Assembly (NCBI GenBank): GCA_007570785.1 | Contig: ML660201.1 | Location: 42,896,595 to 42,960,594 of the forward strand | From: Antilocapra americana | Taxonomy: Eukaryota > Chordata > Mammalia > Artiodactyla > Antilocapridae | Length of the DNA: 64,000 nt | Direction: 5' to 3' | Shown: piece after piece, positions 47,073 to 58,033 of the stretch | Layout of the letters: every line of letters starts with the position of its first letter | How positions within the stretch are numbered: the first letter of the stretch is position 1 | Notes under the pieces: model-generated | The model's input: the letters and a program-made list of their open reading frames with translations, nothing else | What the model was told of the DNA's origin: nothing | Database searches by the model: none | Translations under genes and position numbers: made by a program

Positions 47073-47109
47073 TCCTTTCAGCTGTGCATGGCTCACTGCA
47101 ATAGAAATC

Positions 47110-47965
47110 TAGACCCTGCTTATTTAACTTATATGCAGAGTACATCATATGAAATGCCAGGCTAGATAAAGCACAAACTGGAATCAAGACTGGCAGGAGA
47201 AATATCAATAATCTCAGATATGCAGATGACACCACCACAGTGGGAGAAAGTGAAGAGGCACTAAACAACCTCCTGATGAAGGTGCAAGAGGAGAGTGAAA
47301 AAGCTGGCTTAAAACATTAAAAAAGACTAAGATCATGGTATCCGGTCCCATTACTTCATGGCAAATAGATGGGAAAACAATGGAAACTGACAGACTCTAT
47401 TTTCTTGGGCTCCAAAATCACTGCAGATGGTGACTGCAGCCATGAAATTAAAAGACTCCTTGGAAGAAAAGCTATAACAAACCTAGACAGCATATTAAAA
47501 AGCAGAGACATTCCTTTGCCAACAAAAGTAAGGCTAGTCAAAGCTATAGTTTTTCCAGTGGTCATGTACAGATGTGAGAGCTGGACCATAAAGAAGACTG
47601 AGATTCAAAGAATTGCTGCTTTTGAACTGTGGTGCTGGAGAAGACTCTTGAGAGTCCCTTGGACTACAAAGAGATCATATCAGTCAATCCTAAAGGCAAT
47701 CAACCCTGAATATTCACTGGAAGGACTGATGGCTGAAGCTCCAATATTTTTGTCACCTGATGTGAAGAGCCAACTCATTGGAAAAGACCCTGATGCTGGG
47801 AAAGATTGAGGGCAGGAGGAGAAGGGGCCGACAGAGGATGAGATGATTGGATGGCATGTGTCTGAACAAACTCTGGGAAATGGTGAAGGACAGGGAGGCC
47901 TGGCGTGCTGCAGTCCACAGGGTCACAAAGAGTCAGACGGGACTGAGCAACTAAACAACAACAAC
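47110..47965 (+). mobile_element. BovB LINE 3' fragment
   Basis: Sense BovB covering the RT palm and the 3' UTR. CAGATATGCAGATGACACCA encodes the YADDT-equivalent (here read as YADDTT). The downstream frame at 47369-47809 keeps ITADGDCSHEIKR and FPVVMYRCESW. Small deletions (for example near 47315) break the frame. It ends in an (AAC)n tail at about 47953-47966. Confidence 0.93.
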
Positions 47966-49361
47966 AGATTCTTTCCTGGGAGCCCAGAGTTTCAAAGAAG
48001 GAAATGCAAGGTCAAGTTTATAGCATTGGGAGGATGGGTCTAAAACATGGTGGCATTTTCAAGGGCAAATTTACCACTGATTCCATTTTAACACACAACA
48101 GTAAAGTCTCAGGAAAAGGAATCAAACCATCAAGTGTGAGAAACACACCCTCAGGAGCCAAACTCAGGGATCTGAGCCAACGGATAAAGAGCAGGTTTGA
48201 CTTTTGGAGGAAAACGCGATGGGAAATGCTCCCTGCTTTTCCAGAATGGCTGAGGCCTTGTGCCTCAGCTGAGACTGAATCCTGCTCAGGAGCTCCACAA
48301 GGTTATTCTTTTCCTTGGCAACTCTGGTTGAGCAGAGGTGTAAGGTACTCAACAGCCCCACTTCTGCCCTGCCAGCCAGGGCCCCTCCAGTCAACCTGCC
48401 CTGTCTCCCTTAGGAACTATTCCTGGCCCATCATGGCACAAGCTCCCATGGAACAAGGGAAGTCCTTCCCCAACTCGTGGGGGCCCACCGCCCACAGAGT
48501 CAGTCTTTGCTACCAACAGAACACCTCCTGAAATCCCACCTGAGGAAGCACATCTAGGGGAAAGAAACCAGAGAAGCCACCAGCATCCCACCCACCCAGC
48601 CCTTCTCATCCTGCTGAGTTCCTGACGACCCCACTGAAGCTGGTGCTCAGGTGGGAGCAGCCCACACAGGTGACGCACACTGCAGAGAAAAGTCAAAGGC
48701 ACAGGGGTCAGAAAACTCCCATCTGAGTCCAGCCCCACCACGTGGCAAGCACTCCGTCTCCCTGAGCCACAAGCCACTGGTGACAGGTGGAAAACACAGG
48801 TCAGCTCCCAGTGCAACTAAGCCCCAGCAGATGCCTTGCATTATCTACTTTAACACGAAGAACGCTTGGCTCATTAAACTCTCCCTCCAAAAAGTCCATT
48901 TCCTTCCTGTCCAGTCCCACTGAACAGTCTGTTCTCTGTGCTTCCATCAGTCCCGGGTACCAATGATTTGGGGGTGATTTTCTAAACTATGTGGCCCTTC
49001 CTCAGTTGATCCACCACCTGCACAGCAGGGCAAGCCAGGAAGAGGTTACCAGGAAGCCCCTGAGGTAGTTCCTCAACCCTGATGTCTTATGTGGGCATTG
49101 ACCCGACTCCAGCTGACCTCGAGGAGGAGAGTGAAGGTCTGGGCAGAGGCTGGGTCCACTGTGGCCTCCTCCTCCCACTCTGCAGTACCTGGCTCCTCAG
49201 ACTCCTCTTGTCAGCTGCCAGGTGGGACCACCTTCCTCCCTGCCGGCACCCGGCACCCACTTCCCCGTTCAGGCACTCGCTCATCTGACGGAGTTGGCCC
49301 CACGGATGCTCAGTGAAGGTTATCTGAAGAGCTCGTCTCTGTCTCATGCCACCAATAATGA
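47966..49361. other. CACNA2D3: Unique intronic sequence
   Basis: Possible faint MIR at about 48690-48800. No gene recognised. Confidence 0.4.
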
Positions 49362-49590
49362 CTTCCACAGCTCAATCGCGGAAAGCTTCTATGTGCCAGG
49401 CACCATGCTAAGTGCTTTACACCTTTTATTTAATGTTCATCACAGCCTGGAAAGTAGAAGATACGGGTCTTCTCTCACATTGGAGGGAGCAGGTTCAGAA
49501 GTGTCAGGCTACAAGGTGACCCAGCCAGGAAACGGCAGATCTGGGACTCAACGCCAAGGCCATCTGATGCCAAACCCTGTCCTCTCAGCT
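49362..49590 (+). mobile_element. MIR SINE
   Basis: TATGTGCCAGGCACCATGCT and AAGTGCTTTACACCTTTTAT are the MIR core. Confidence 0.85.
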
Positions 49591-49759
49591 GTCTTCTGAG
49601 GTTCTAATTGTTTCTGAAGTAATTTCCCAGATGTTACCTCATTTAATCCTCCAAAACACCCAAGAAGTAGGGAAATGCAGGTATTACTCACATTGTTTTC
49701 AAACAGGAAGGGGGGATGAAAAAAGGTCACACAAAGAAGGGAGAACACAGCAGCACTGC

Positions 49760-49945
49760 GGCCAGACTCCAGAAGCCCAGCTCGGTCACCTGGGGGCAGC
49801 TGCTTCATTTCCATAAGCCTCAACTTCCAAATCTGAAAAATGGGGCAAATGGTAGTGCCTGAGTCATCAGGTAGCTGAGAGAAATCTGTGGGATGACACA
49901 TGTCAGGTATTTATCTGGTACCTGGAATGTAGGCACTCCTGAGGG
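49760..49945 (-). mobile_element. MIR SINE
   Basis: TTCCATAAGCCTCAACTTCC and CTGAAAAATGGGGCAAATG, antisense MIR. Confidence 0.75.
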
Positions 49946-50397
49946 GACGCTACCTGTTCTCACTATTAGACTAGACCGTTTGCCCAAGGCCACTCAGGAA
50001 ATACCTACAGAAAAGACAAGAAGACAAAAACCACAGCTCTTAGACTCCTAGGCCAGTGACCTTTTTCTATGCTTTAACAACACTGCAGCTTCCAAGATGT
50101 ATGTCTCTGAAAACGCTCCAAGCTCTGCGCCTATTACAATGATGAAAAAAGATGGGCAAAGGATGCCTCCCCGGCTGACTGTGGCCAGAACATCAAAATA
50201 GAATGAGAGGATGAGCTAGCCAGCAGGGAAAAGAGAAAGCCAAAACGAGCACGACCTATCCTGCAGGGGGCTTCACCCGAGTCCCGATGGGCCCCCTCCT
50301 CGCTGTGATGCTCGGCTATCATCATCTTGAAATTCTTCATAACTTTTTAACAAATGGAACCCCGTTTTGCTTTCCCACTGGGTCTGACAAATTATGT

Positions 50398-50591
50398 CAG
50401 TGGTCCCCAATCTTTCTGGCACCAGGGACCCTTTTCATGAAAGACCATTCTTCCATGGGATCGGGGATGGGGTGGATAGTTTGGGGATGATTCAAGTGCG
50501 TTACATTTATTGCGCACTTTATTTCTATTGTTATTACATCAGCTCCACCTCAGATCATCAGGCGTGAGATCTCGGAGATTAGGGACCCCTG
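50398..50591. mobile_element. hAT-type MITE (MER45/Tip100-like)
   Basis: Starts CAGTGGTCCCCAATCTTTCT and ends with the inverted counterpart TTAGGGACCCCTG. The internal GATGATTCAAGTGCGTTACA, then TTTATTGCGCACTTTATTTC, is a mammalian DNA transposon sequence I recognise. The exact subfamily is uncertain. Confidence 0.75.
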
Positions 50592-53500
50592 ATGTAGCTG
50601 GTCCTGGTCTCAGCAGGTCGTCCACTGCAGCTGCCTATAATGTCTCAGACACCAGACGAACCTGACCTTGGTGGACTGGATCATTCGGTTCTGTCCTAGC
50701 AGCCCAGTTCACCCCGTCAAGCCGCACTTGCTAGCAGCCCAAGAGGACAAGGACAACTTTCCCCATCAGCAGGCAGCATCTGGCACATTCTGTGATGAGC
50801 AGCCTCCGTTTCTACTGGCATGCATGCACAAACTTAATAAGTGGTAAGGACATGTACCAGCCCCAAAGATCATCTGGCAGTTGCTTCACCTAAAATGAAT
50901 AACCGAAAGTCTGGTCTGTGAACCCACAGCCATACATAACCATGTCCAACTTGCCTGTCCAGACTGTTTACGTGGTAATAGCTCTCTTAACCTTGAGAGG
51001 GTACTGTTTTCCAATACTGGGTGCCAAAATAAACACACGGGAGGGCACAAACTGAAGAAAGAGGCATCTATTTCTTGTCAAGAGATAATGCTCTCCTTTC
51101 CAATATGGCCTTGAACTGCCCACTAATAGGTGGCTACTGAGTTGTTTATTTCCATAATCTTGACGTGGGATAACCGAGAAGCTCAGCAACATCTAACCAT
51201 AATACACCTTATAGGTAATGCTTTATTTAAACAGCCTTGGAATGAGCACCCAACAAGTGTTGTGCCATTTGTTAAAGACACCCTGCACCCTTTTCAAAGC
51301 TATGCCTGTGAAATGACTTTCTTCTGAAAAGCAGACACTTTGGCTACACAAAGAGAAATCCCTCAAAACACATCAGCTGAGCAGATGCCTCACCTGCAGA
51401 GGGTGAGCTGTGGTCCAGGTCAGACTGTCAGGAACGAGTCGCTGAGGCTGGCTTTGCATTTCAGGGACCATCAGCTAAATGTGCTGGACACTAAATACTC
51501 AGGAAAATCAAGCATCCTCCCCTTCCTCTCCATTTTCTTCTCTTGAAGGAGAGGCTCACTTTTGCTTAATGGACCAGAGAGGGCTGATGAAGATTCTATC
51601 GATATTGCCAGGAGCCTGACATGAGGAACTTTTCCTCTTGCTCCATGATACACAAAAGCCTCACTGCAGCCACTGGAGACAAAGCATAGGCATTATGTCT
51701 CTTGTATAAAAATTACATTAAAAGAGGAGTCGGGGAGGGGGACTCTCATACGCTAATTCATAGGCTGACATTTATGACATCTATTTCATTTTTTCTCAGT
51801 CTCAGCCATAGCAAATCTCTAAGTCCAATCAGAGCGTCCCAGGGAACATGCAAGCTGTGAAAAGTCTCTGTCTGGAAGACGCTGTGGATCTCAGTTTGGG
51901 AGGCTGTTTTGACAAGCACTGTGACTGTAAAAGATGAGGACCCCTGAAATAAATATCACTCACTTCTGACAGAGGCTGTACACTTGGATAAAGAAAAAAA
52001 GCAGGTGCTGGTATCTGTAATGAGAGATCCAGACTAATGACAGTCCGGAAACAAAGGATCCTTGAGAGAATGTACACCTCTTTCGCTAAACCCAACACAG
52101 CAAGTCATTTACTGCTCAGGGTGTGCAGGAGCACTAAACACCTAGCGAGGGTCGATCGATGACTGGAAAACCTAAACCCCCAAACCTGACTTCCACAAAT
52201 GTGTGCTCCAAAGAGCAGGACAATGGGATATCCGGCAGGGCCACAAGTGCCCAGGGTACTGTTTCACATTTCTTTTACTTTTGTTCATTCTGATACATGC
52301 CTATGTCTTCTTCAAAACTGGAAACGTTATTTGTGCTTGCCCCTGCCCAACAGACTTTACGAGGTGGCTTGGTACTCATGTGTTTGCCTAAAAGCACATG
52401 GGTACTAGAATAAATAAGACAAGATAAAATAAAACTAGCCTGAGGGCACCAGAGCAATTGATCAAATTTAATAACTACATTGGATCAAAAAATCTGAAGT
52501 TTGCCTCCAACAAGAAAATCATGCCTACGTTTTCATCTCCCTTAATTTTGACTAGCAGTTATAAATCTGAGCAATGCAGGCTGCAGGAGTTCCTAATAAG
52601 GGAAAAAGCTAAGCTGAAATATTTCGAGCAGAAAAGAAACTTTGCGAAAAAGAAGGAAAGAAAAAGAAAAGAACAAAAGACACTCAGACTTAGCAAAGTC
52701 ATACAAAAAGAACTTTATCTGGTCAGCAAGTGACCATGTATGAGTGTATAAATGTAGTAAGATATATGTATGGGTAAGATGCGAGAAATGAATTCTAACT
52801 GGTTTAGCCTGCTCTGCTAATGTCCTGGTGATTGGGATAATGAGACCAATAAACTGCCCTGAAAGACTGAAACTGTCATTTCCAAGATTTCAAGACTTTG
52901 AAAAATAATCTGCCAGGGAGAAGTCCAGTAATTGAAATGGTGCCATGAATTAAAACATGGGCAGCATAGGTTGAATGCATTAATCTTCCAGGATGACAAA
53001 TAACTGTGTTTATTCAACAAAAATGTTCAGCCAAGTAGCGCCTCCCCAGTAAAAGCAATCCGTAGAGTGTCAGGCTTCCTAGAGGCAGCACAGCGTGCTA
53101 CCTAATTCCTGATAAGTGAATACTCCTATTTAATTATTTAAAAGACCATCGATTTCCACATTGATGAAAAGTCATAATTATCAAAATGGCAAAAAGACCC
53201 AACCTTTCACTTTGCTGACTCTGTCCTGTGGAAAGAGACATCACATTCATGAATTATAGCCGCCCTCCCAATAAATAGTTGATAAACTGTTATGCATTCC
53301 AAGGAGAGAACATTTGGTAAGTGAAGCACGAGGCATCCAAGGTAAATGTCAATTCTTTTCTAGCATTAATGGCAGAGACATACAGTACCTGTATTTCCGC
53401 TGTGTATTTATCACCATGATTCTGGAAAATGTAATTAGAACCCTTCATTCCTGTGAACATACATTCCCTGAATGCAGAACTAAATAGAACGACAAATCCA

Positions 53501-56500
53501 GCTCTGACCAAATTCTCCCAGAGAGGGATGAAACGAGAATCACACCGGTTTAATACCTTTTATTGTGAATGTTAGGGGTGTGGAGCCCATGTGTTTAACA
53601 GCCTAGGTTACTGGACCTACTAGAATGCTTCTCACTGAATCCCAAAATAGCAAGGTAATGAAACTGTGCCTCTCCAAGAGAACCCACACAAAGCGCATTC
53701 TCTGGGGAAAATGAAGCAAGATAGAGGCAGCTGAATATTGGCATGAATATGTCAAATAGGAAAGTTAATTAAAAGTTGAAGTGAATGGAAACCCCTGCAG
53801 TATCTGCCAGCTAAGGAGGGCAGGACACAGGCACACAGCCGCTTAAGAGCACTTCGCTTTCAGGGACCCGAGGTCCTCTAACAACCAGAAAAACCTCTCA
53901 AAATTGACTCTAACTCCAACATACAAGTCCTATGTTCTTCCATTCTGCGTTGGAAACAGTCTGCTTTGCTAAAAAGCAGATTCTTTTTTTAATACAATCA
54001 AAAATATCCTCTTTATAAAGAACTAATAGATTGCTATTCCTGCACTAGGCAAAGAAAACAAAAAGAGAAAAAATAGGAAGTCTGGCAGTGGATATCAGAT
54101 ATGTTATTATAAGCTGAAGTCATGGTAATGAACAAAGACACAACTAATTAAATATTCTCCTTTCTAAATCCATGACAATGAGGCTATTAAATACCTATAT
54201 TTACATTGATAAAATCAGTGATAATACTGCTATCTTAAATTATATTACCTAAAAAACCCTGTTACCCTGTTATGAAAATGGCAGTTTTCTCAGTCTCCAA
54301 ACCCCTTAAAATAGGTGGCCAATTATTATTTAACTTACATTTACAATACCTATTTTGCAAAGTTTTTGCCTTAGTTCAAAAATTACTAAACTCCCATTCT
54401 AAAAATGAGCACTTTACATCAATTCATAACATCAAATGTCAATTAGAAAAATTACAGAGTACATAAAATTGTTCAGTGGTATACAATATACCTTACTTCA
54501 CTGAAATCAAGTTTAAATGTCCGTGCCTTAGAAGTATAATTACAATCTATCATGCAACACACACGAGTCCTCTTACTGCAGTGTTAATGCATTGTTCAAC
54601 CAAGGTTCCAAACTCGTTTCTAGAGTATTTTAATTGTCAAAGATGCAATGATGTGACAGAGGGTACGGAAAGTTTTGACTCCGAGGAGTAACGTCTCACG
54701 CAAATGGCCAGAAACTTAGAAAGAAGAGAAAGGTGATGGTCTCCTTGCTTTTCCAAATGATGCTACGCCTCCCCACACTCTGAGCACCTCACGTCTTTTC
54801 TCATTCATACTCTGAGCTCTCTAAATCAATCTCCTTTGTTGATTATAAAGATACAATCATACTGAAGGGCAACGGGCCAAGACAGCCAAACGATATCTCC
54901 CCGAGTTGTCTACCACACTCTGCCCCATGGAAGTCCTTGCCTAGCCAGCGAAAGCCATGGGTATCGGAGGACTCCATGGTCGGTGACTGCAATCCAGAGC
55001 AGAAAAAATGCCCACCCCAGCACCTAATGCCCAGCAACACCTCACCTTCCCCTTGGTATCAGATTACTGAATGCCAGGCAACAGCAAGAAATGACAACAA
55101 AGACATAAACAGCTGGAAATAATTACCCAATTGTCCCGCTGTAAACATGACAAAAGCAAAGTAAGCCTTGTGAATTCAGTATCAGAAAGGATGCTAATGA
55201 GAAGGTAAGAAAAGGATTTTAGCTTTTTCCAATTGGCTATCAGAGAGTAGCCAATAATACGCTTGGTTGATGGGGTTTTGTGTGGTGTGTGTGTATGTGT
55301 GAACTTCAGAGAGAAGGAAAAAATATATTTCATGGGCTCCTACAAAATGTGAGTATGAGATATGCAAGCACAATCAACAACAACAACAAAAGGCTCACAG
55401 GCTCTGAGGAGATACTTTCAGAGTTGCTATAACTAAACTACAACAGGCAGATGAAAAATATTTCTCTAAAGTTATACAAAATATTCTCTTCTTTAAAAGA
55501 ATAAGCTAAATACACAGGCAATGCAATAGGCCAGAACTAACTCTTCATATCAAACATCTGACTTACAGGCAAAATGCCAAAGCAGGGTCCAGATTGGTCC
55601 AGATTAAAAGAACATGAGCAAAAGAAGCACCTCCTATAAACTGAGAGGCAGGTCACAGGTCTGTGAATTATCATTGTCCATAAAGACACATCATAACCTC
55701 AAGGTTTTATCAACTTCCTATAATTCAATGAACTCTGTCCCCAAATAACAGTTGAGAAAACAGTCTTTCCAAGGTTTCAGAGAATATGGCTACTGGCAAT
55801 TTTTAAGCCAGGCTAACCTCTGTCATTCCATTGAGGGATGATGCTTCATTACGATATTTAGATTTCCTGTGACAAACTGTTTCATACAATGTCCCCAAAA
55901 TCACTACTCTCTAAAGCAGAATGCCATAAATAAAATACGTACTTGGTTACCAGGCAGCATGCATGACACATATGTTACATTGGCCCAAAAAGCACAGCTT
56001 TAAATGCTTAAAAGTTAACTTAACAATTTAAGCTGTTTGTACCCATTTTCAGAGAATTACCCCTAAAGGCCAATTTTATTTTCTAGCTTTGAGAGAATTC
56101 TTGGATTAATCCTATTGATTTGTTAACTTGAAATTCTTTTTTATCCCCTCTAATCTCTCCTCCCCAGCCCATTTCCCCTGCCCCCTTTTTTTCCCTTGGA
56201 GGGGAGCGCAAAGGACCATATATCTCACAGTGTAATGTTAAGCATAATGCTGCCTGTTTGAATTAAAATTGATGCAGCTTCTGATAAAAGCCTAATAATC
56301 AATTCTCCATTCTCATTACTCTCCAGAATATATGCACGCGGACCAATGTCTTAAGTTTGTGGACTACTCTCATAGGTTATTACCCAGCAGTGCAGCTGAG
56401 TGGAAAGATAACCACATTCATTCTCCTTATCTGTAATGATGTAATGCATGCTAGCCCTGGGTCTAGATGATTGGGGAATAATGGGATTGTACAACCGCAG

Positions 56501-56946
56501 GGATGACAAACAATAGTGCAGCGTCTTTCTCTGATACACTGAACCTCAGCCTGCAGCGTGGGCAAGGTGAAAGCCGTCATCACATAGGCACTGATTCTGC
56601 CCCTTGCATGAAGTTAGCATCTTTTGGCCAGAGGACCATCTGCTCTCACACTGAAACAGCAATACCGACACGGAGAGGAGAGCCATGCAAAAAACACTCA
56701 GTTTCCGAGCCTCGCCAGGACAGTGCCACTGAGTATCCTGCTTTTCTTTGTGTTTAGAATCAAGTGTCATCTAAAAATAACCGGTTGGTAGGGAGAAGTC
56801 ACCCGCACAGTACATTCCCAAGAAACCGGGGGATCAGAGACACCTCTGATAACTGATGCTGCTCTGGGTTCACGTTTGTTTGGAAAACTAAATCTGCCTC
56901 CATTTTCTGTGCTGGAAAAAATCATCGCTTCCTGCCACCACAGAAA
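50592..56946. other. CACNA2D3: SINE-free, mostly unique intron upstream of the exon 2 donor
   Basis: More than 6 kb with no Bov-tA, CHR or BovB and no clear old repeat. AT-rich stretches (54000-54500, 55900-56350) alternate with ordinary sequence, and a (GT)n run sits at about 55280-55302. This could contain conserved regulatory elements, but none can be named from sequence alone. Confidence 0.5.
56779..56786. promoter_or_regulatory. Grainyhead-type palindrome
   Basis: Perfect AACCGGTT, the palindromic GRHL consensus, 167 bp past the exon 2 donor. The second copy is at 59603-59610. Confidence 0.3.
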
Positions 56947-56952
56947 CCTTAC

Positions 56953-57034
56953 CTTTTGCAGAAGCTGGGAGCCGGAGTACTTCGCGGCAATAGATTTTAT
57001 CTCTCCACCAAAAGCAGAGGCCCAGAGCTTCACC
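56953..57034 (-). CDS. CACNA2D3: CACNA2D3 coding exon 2
   Basis: This 82-nt exon is bounded by an AG acceptor (complement of 57035-57036, after a pyrimidine-rich tract) and a GTAAGG donor (complement of 56947-56952). Its first base completes the Val codon split after exon 1. The next 27 codons read VKLWASAFGGEIKSIA and on to SGSQLLQK, ending in phase 0. The peptide matches what I recall of alpha-2/delta-3 immediately after the signal peptide, ahead of the VWA_N and VWA/MIDAS domains that bind the channel. Those domains are encoded by later exons outside this window. The matching phases, splice sites and conserved peptide make this secure. I looked for exon 3 (encoding the following KYKEYEK-like segment) on the minus strand between 1 and 56946 and did not find it. 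Confidence 0.94.
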
Positions 57035-57706
57035 CTATAGGGAAAAAGGGCACAGGAACAAATGTAACACCGTGTCACAGTCAACACGCACGCACACGCA
57101 CACATGGGGGCTGTGGCTGAAGGAGCCGGGAGGTATAACATTGGAGGAAAAGAAAAAAGAAAAAGCGCCTTGGTAGAAACTGCCAGCACCCAACTGCAGA
57201 GCGCACCGCGGGAGGGGGCTCGAGCAGGGGGTCACATAGTTCAAAATGCGCAAAGTGCCCCCCCGGCTCTCTGGAAAGATCACTAAATTTTCTTTGCCTC
57301 ATTGCCTCAGAACTTGACCACCCAAACTGGGCACCAGCTGGCAAAGATTAGTCGGAAGAAATTCACCCACCCTCCCCCGCCCCCCAAAGAAGTGAGACGG
57401 CAAGATAGCAAAGAGCCCGGTAAATAAACGGCCCATGGAAGTTGGATGCGGTAAACAGGCTTCAAAGTTCGTGCTGTCACTGGCGGTGAGCCTCGCCAGG
57501 TCTCACTCGCCGGCCCGGGGAGGGGGCGAGGGACTCCCACCCCAGCCTGGCCGCCCCACGCGGGTGCGGGCCGGCAGGTGCGAGAGACGAGGCCGACGGC
57601 CGCGGCAGGTCCCGTCCGGCCGCACCTGCAGGAGCCCAAACTTGGGCACAGCGGGTCGCGGGCGGCCGGAATCCCCTCCCGGGGCGGCGCAGGACCCCGC
57701 ACTTAC
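57035..57706 (-). other. CACNA2D3: CACNA2D3 intron 1
   Basis: A 672-bp GT-AG intron separates the signal-peptide exon from exon 2. Its 5' part (plus 57440-57706) is still CpG-rich and belongs to the promoter island. Its 3' part contains an alternating purine-pyrimidine ACGC/ACAC run at about 57084-57104. No coding sequence or interspersed repeat is seen in it. Confidence 0.9.
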
Positions 57707-57828
57707 ACGGAGAGAGGGATCTGCTGCTCCGAGCGCACCACGTCCCCCAGCGCGGCGTAGAGAAACGCGGCGGTCAGGAGCGCCCAGGGCCCCCGGGACG
57801 CGCGGCGCGGCCAGCCCGGCCCGGCCAT
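57707..57828 (-). CDS. CACNA2D3: CACNA2D3 coding exon 1 (start codon, signal peptide)
   Basis: This exon encodes the first 40 residues plus two bases of the calcium channel alpha-2/delta-3 subunit, an extracellular, membrane-anchored auxiliary protein that raises surface expression of CaV1/CaV2 channels. The peptide begins MAGPGWPRRASRG, has a hydrophobic signal core at about residues 15-31 (WALLTAAFLYAALGDVV) and ends SEQQIPLS. This matches my memory of mammalian alpha-2/delta-3 apart from a few signal-peptide substitutions. The ATG is the complement of 57826-57828 and has a good Kozak context (AGCATGG). The reading frame stays open upstream for about 177 codons because the DNA is GC-rich, so the start is chosen from the signal peptide and homology. 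The exon ends in GT followed by a consensus donor GTAAGT (complement of 57701-57706), leaving a split Val codon that exon 2 completes. Only the N-terminus of a roughly 1,090-residue protein is here. Confidence 0.93.
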
Positions 57829-57979
57829 GCTGGGCTCCCTCCGACGCGCCGGCAGCGGCGACAGAAGCGGCCGCGGGGAGCTGCGCCGAGCGGGCGGTGG
57901 GCGAGCGCGCTGGGCTGCCTGCTCCGCGCCGCCCCGCCTGCCTCTCGCGCGCCGGGCGCACTTGGGGAGCAGAAAAAGG

Positions 57980-58033
57980 AGCGGGGCGGGGGGGGGGGGC
58001 GGAGGGCGGAGAGGAGGAGGGAGTGCGGAGAGG
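57980..58033 (+). other. G-rich run with G-quadruplex potential
   Basis: The plus strand carries GGGGC followed by an uninterrupted run of about 12 G, then GGAGGGCGGAGAGGAGGAGGG. Four or more G-runs within about 50 bases satisfy the usual G4 motif. It lies about 150-200 bp upstream of the CACNA2D3 start codon, on the strand that is the template for the gene. Confidence 0.6.

Larger units (their letters stand above)
1..56952 (-). other. CACNA2D3: CACNA2D3 intron 2, 5' portion (exits the window)
   Basis: All sequence on the low-coordinate side of the exon 2 donor lies in the next intron, which is not closed in this window. CACNA2D3 is known to be a very large mammalian gene (near a megabase in human), so more than 57 kb of intron is expected. 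All long open frames here are transposon relics, minisatellite or GC-rich chance frames. The individual elements are listed separately. Confidence 0.85.

Noticed and set aside
47369..47809. 146-codon frame resembling a host protein with CESW/ADGDCSHEI motifs
   Set aside because: It is the C-terminal part of the BovB reverse transcriptase.
1..56946. CACNA2D3 exon 3 or later exons
   Set aside because: I found no minus-strand segment encoding the expected continuation with splice sites. Large introns make its absence unsurprising.
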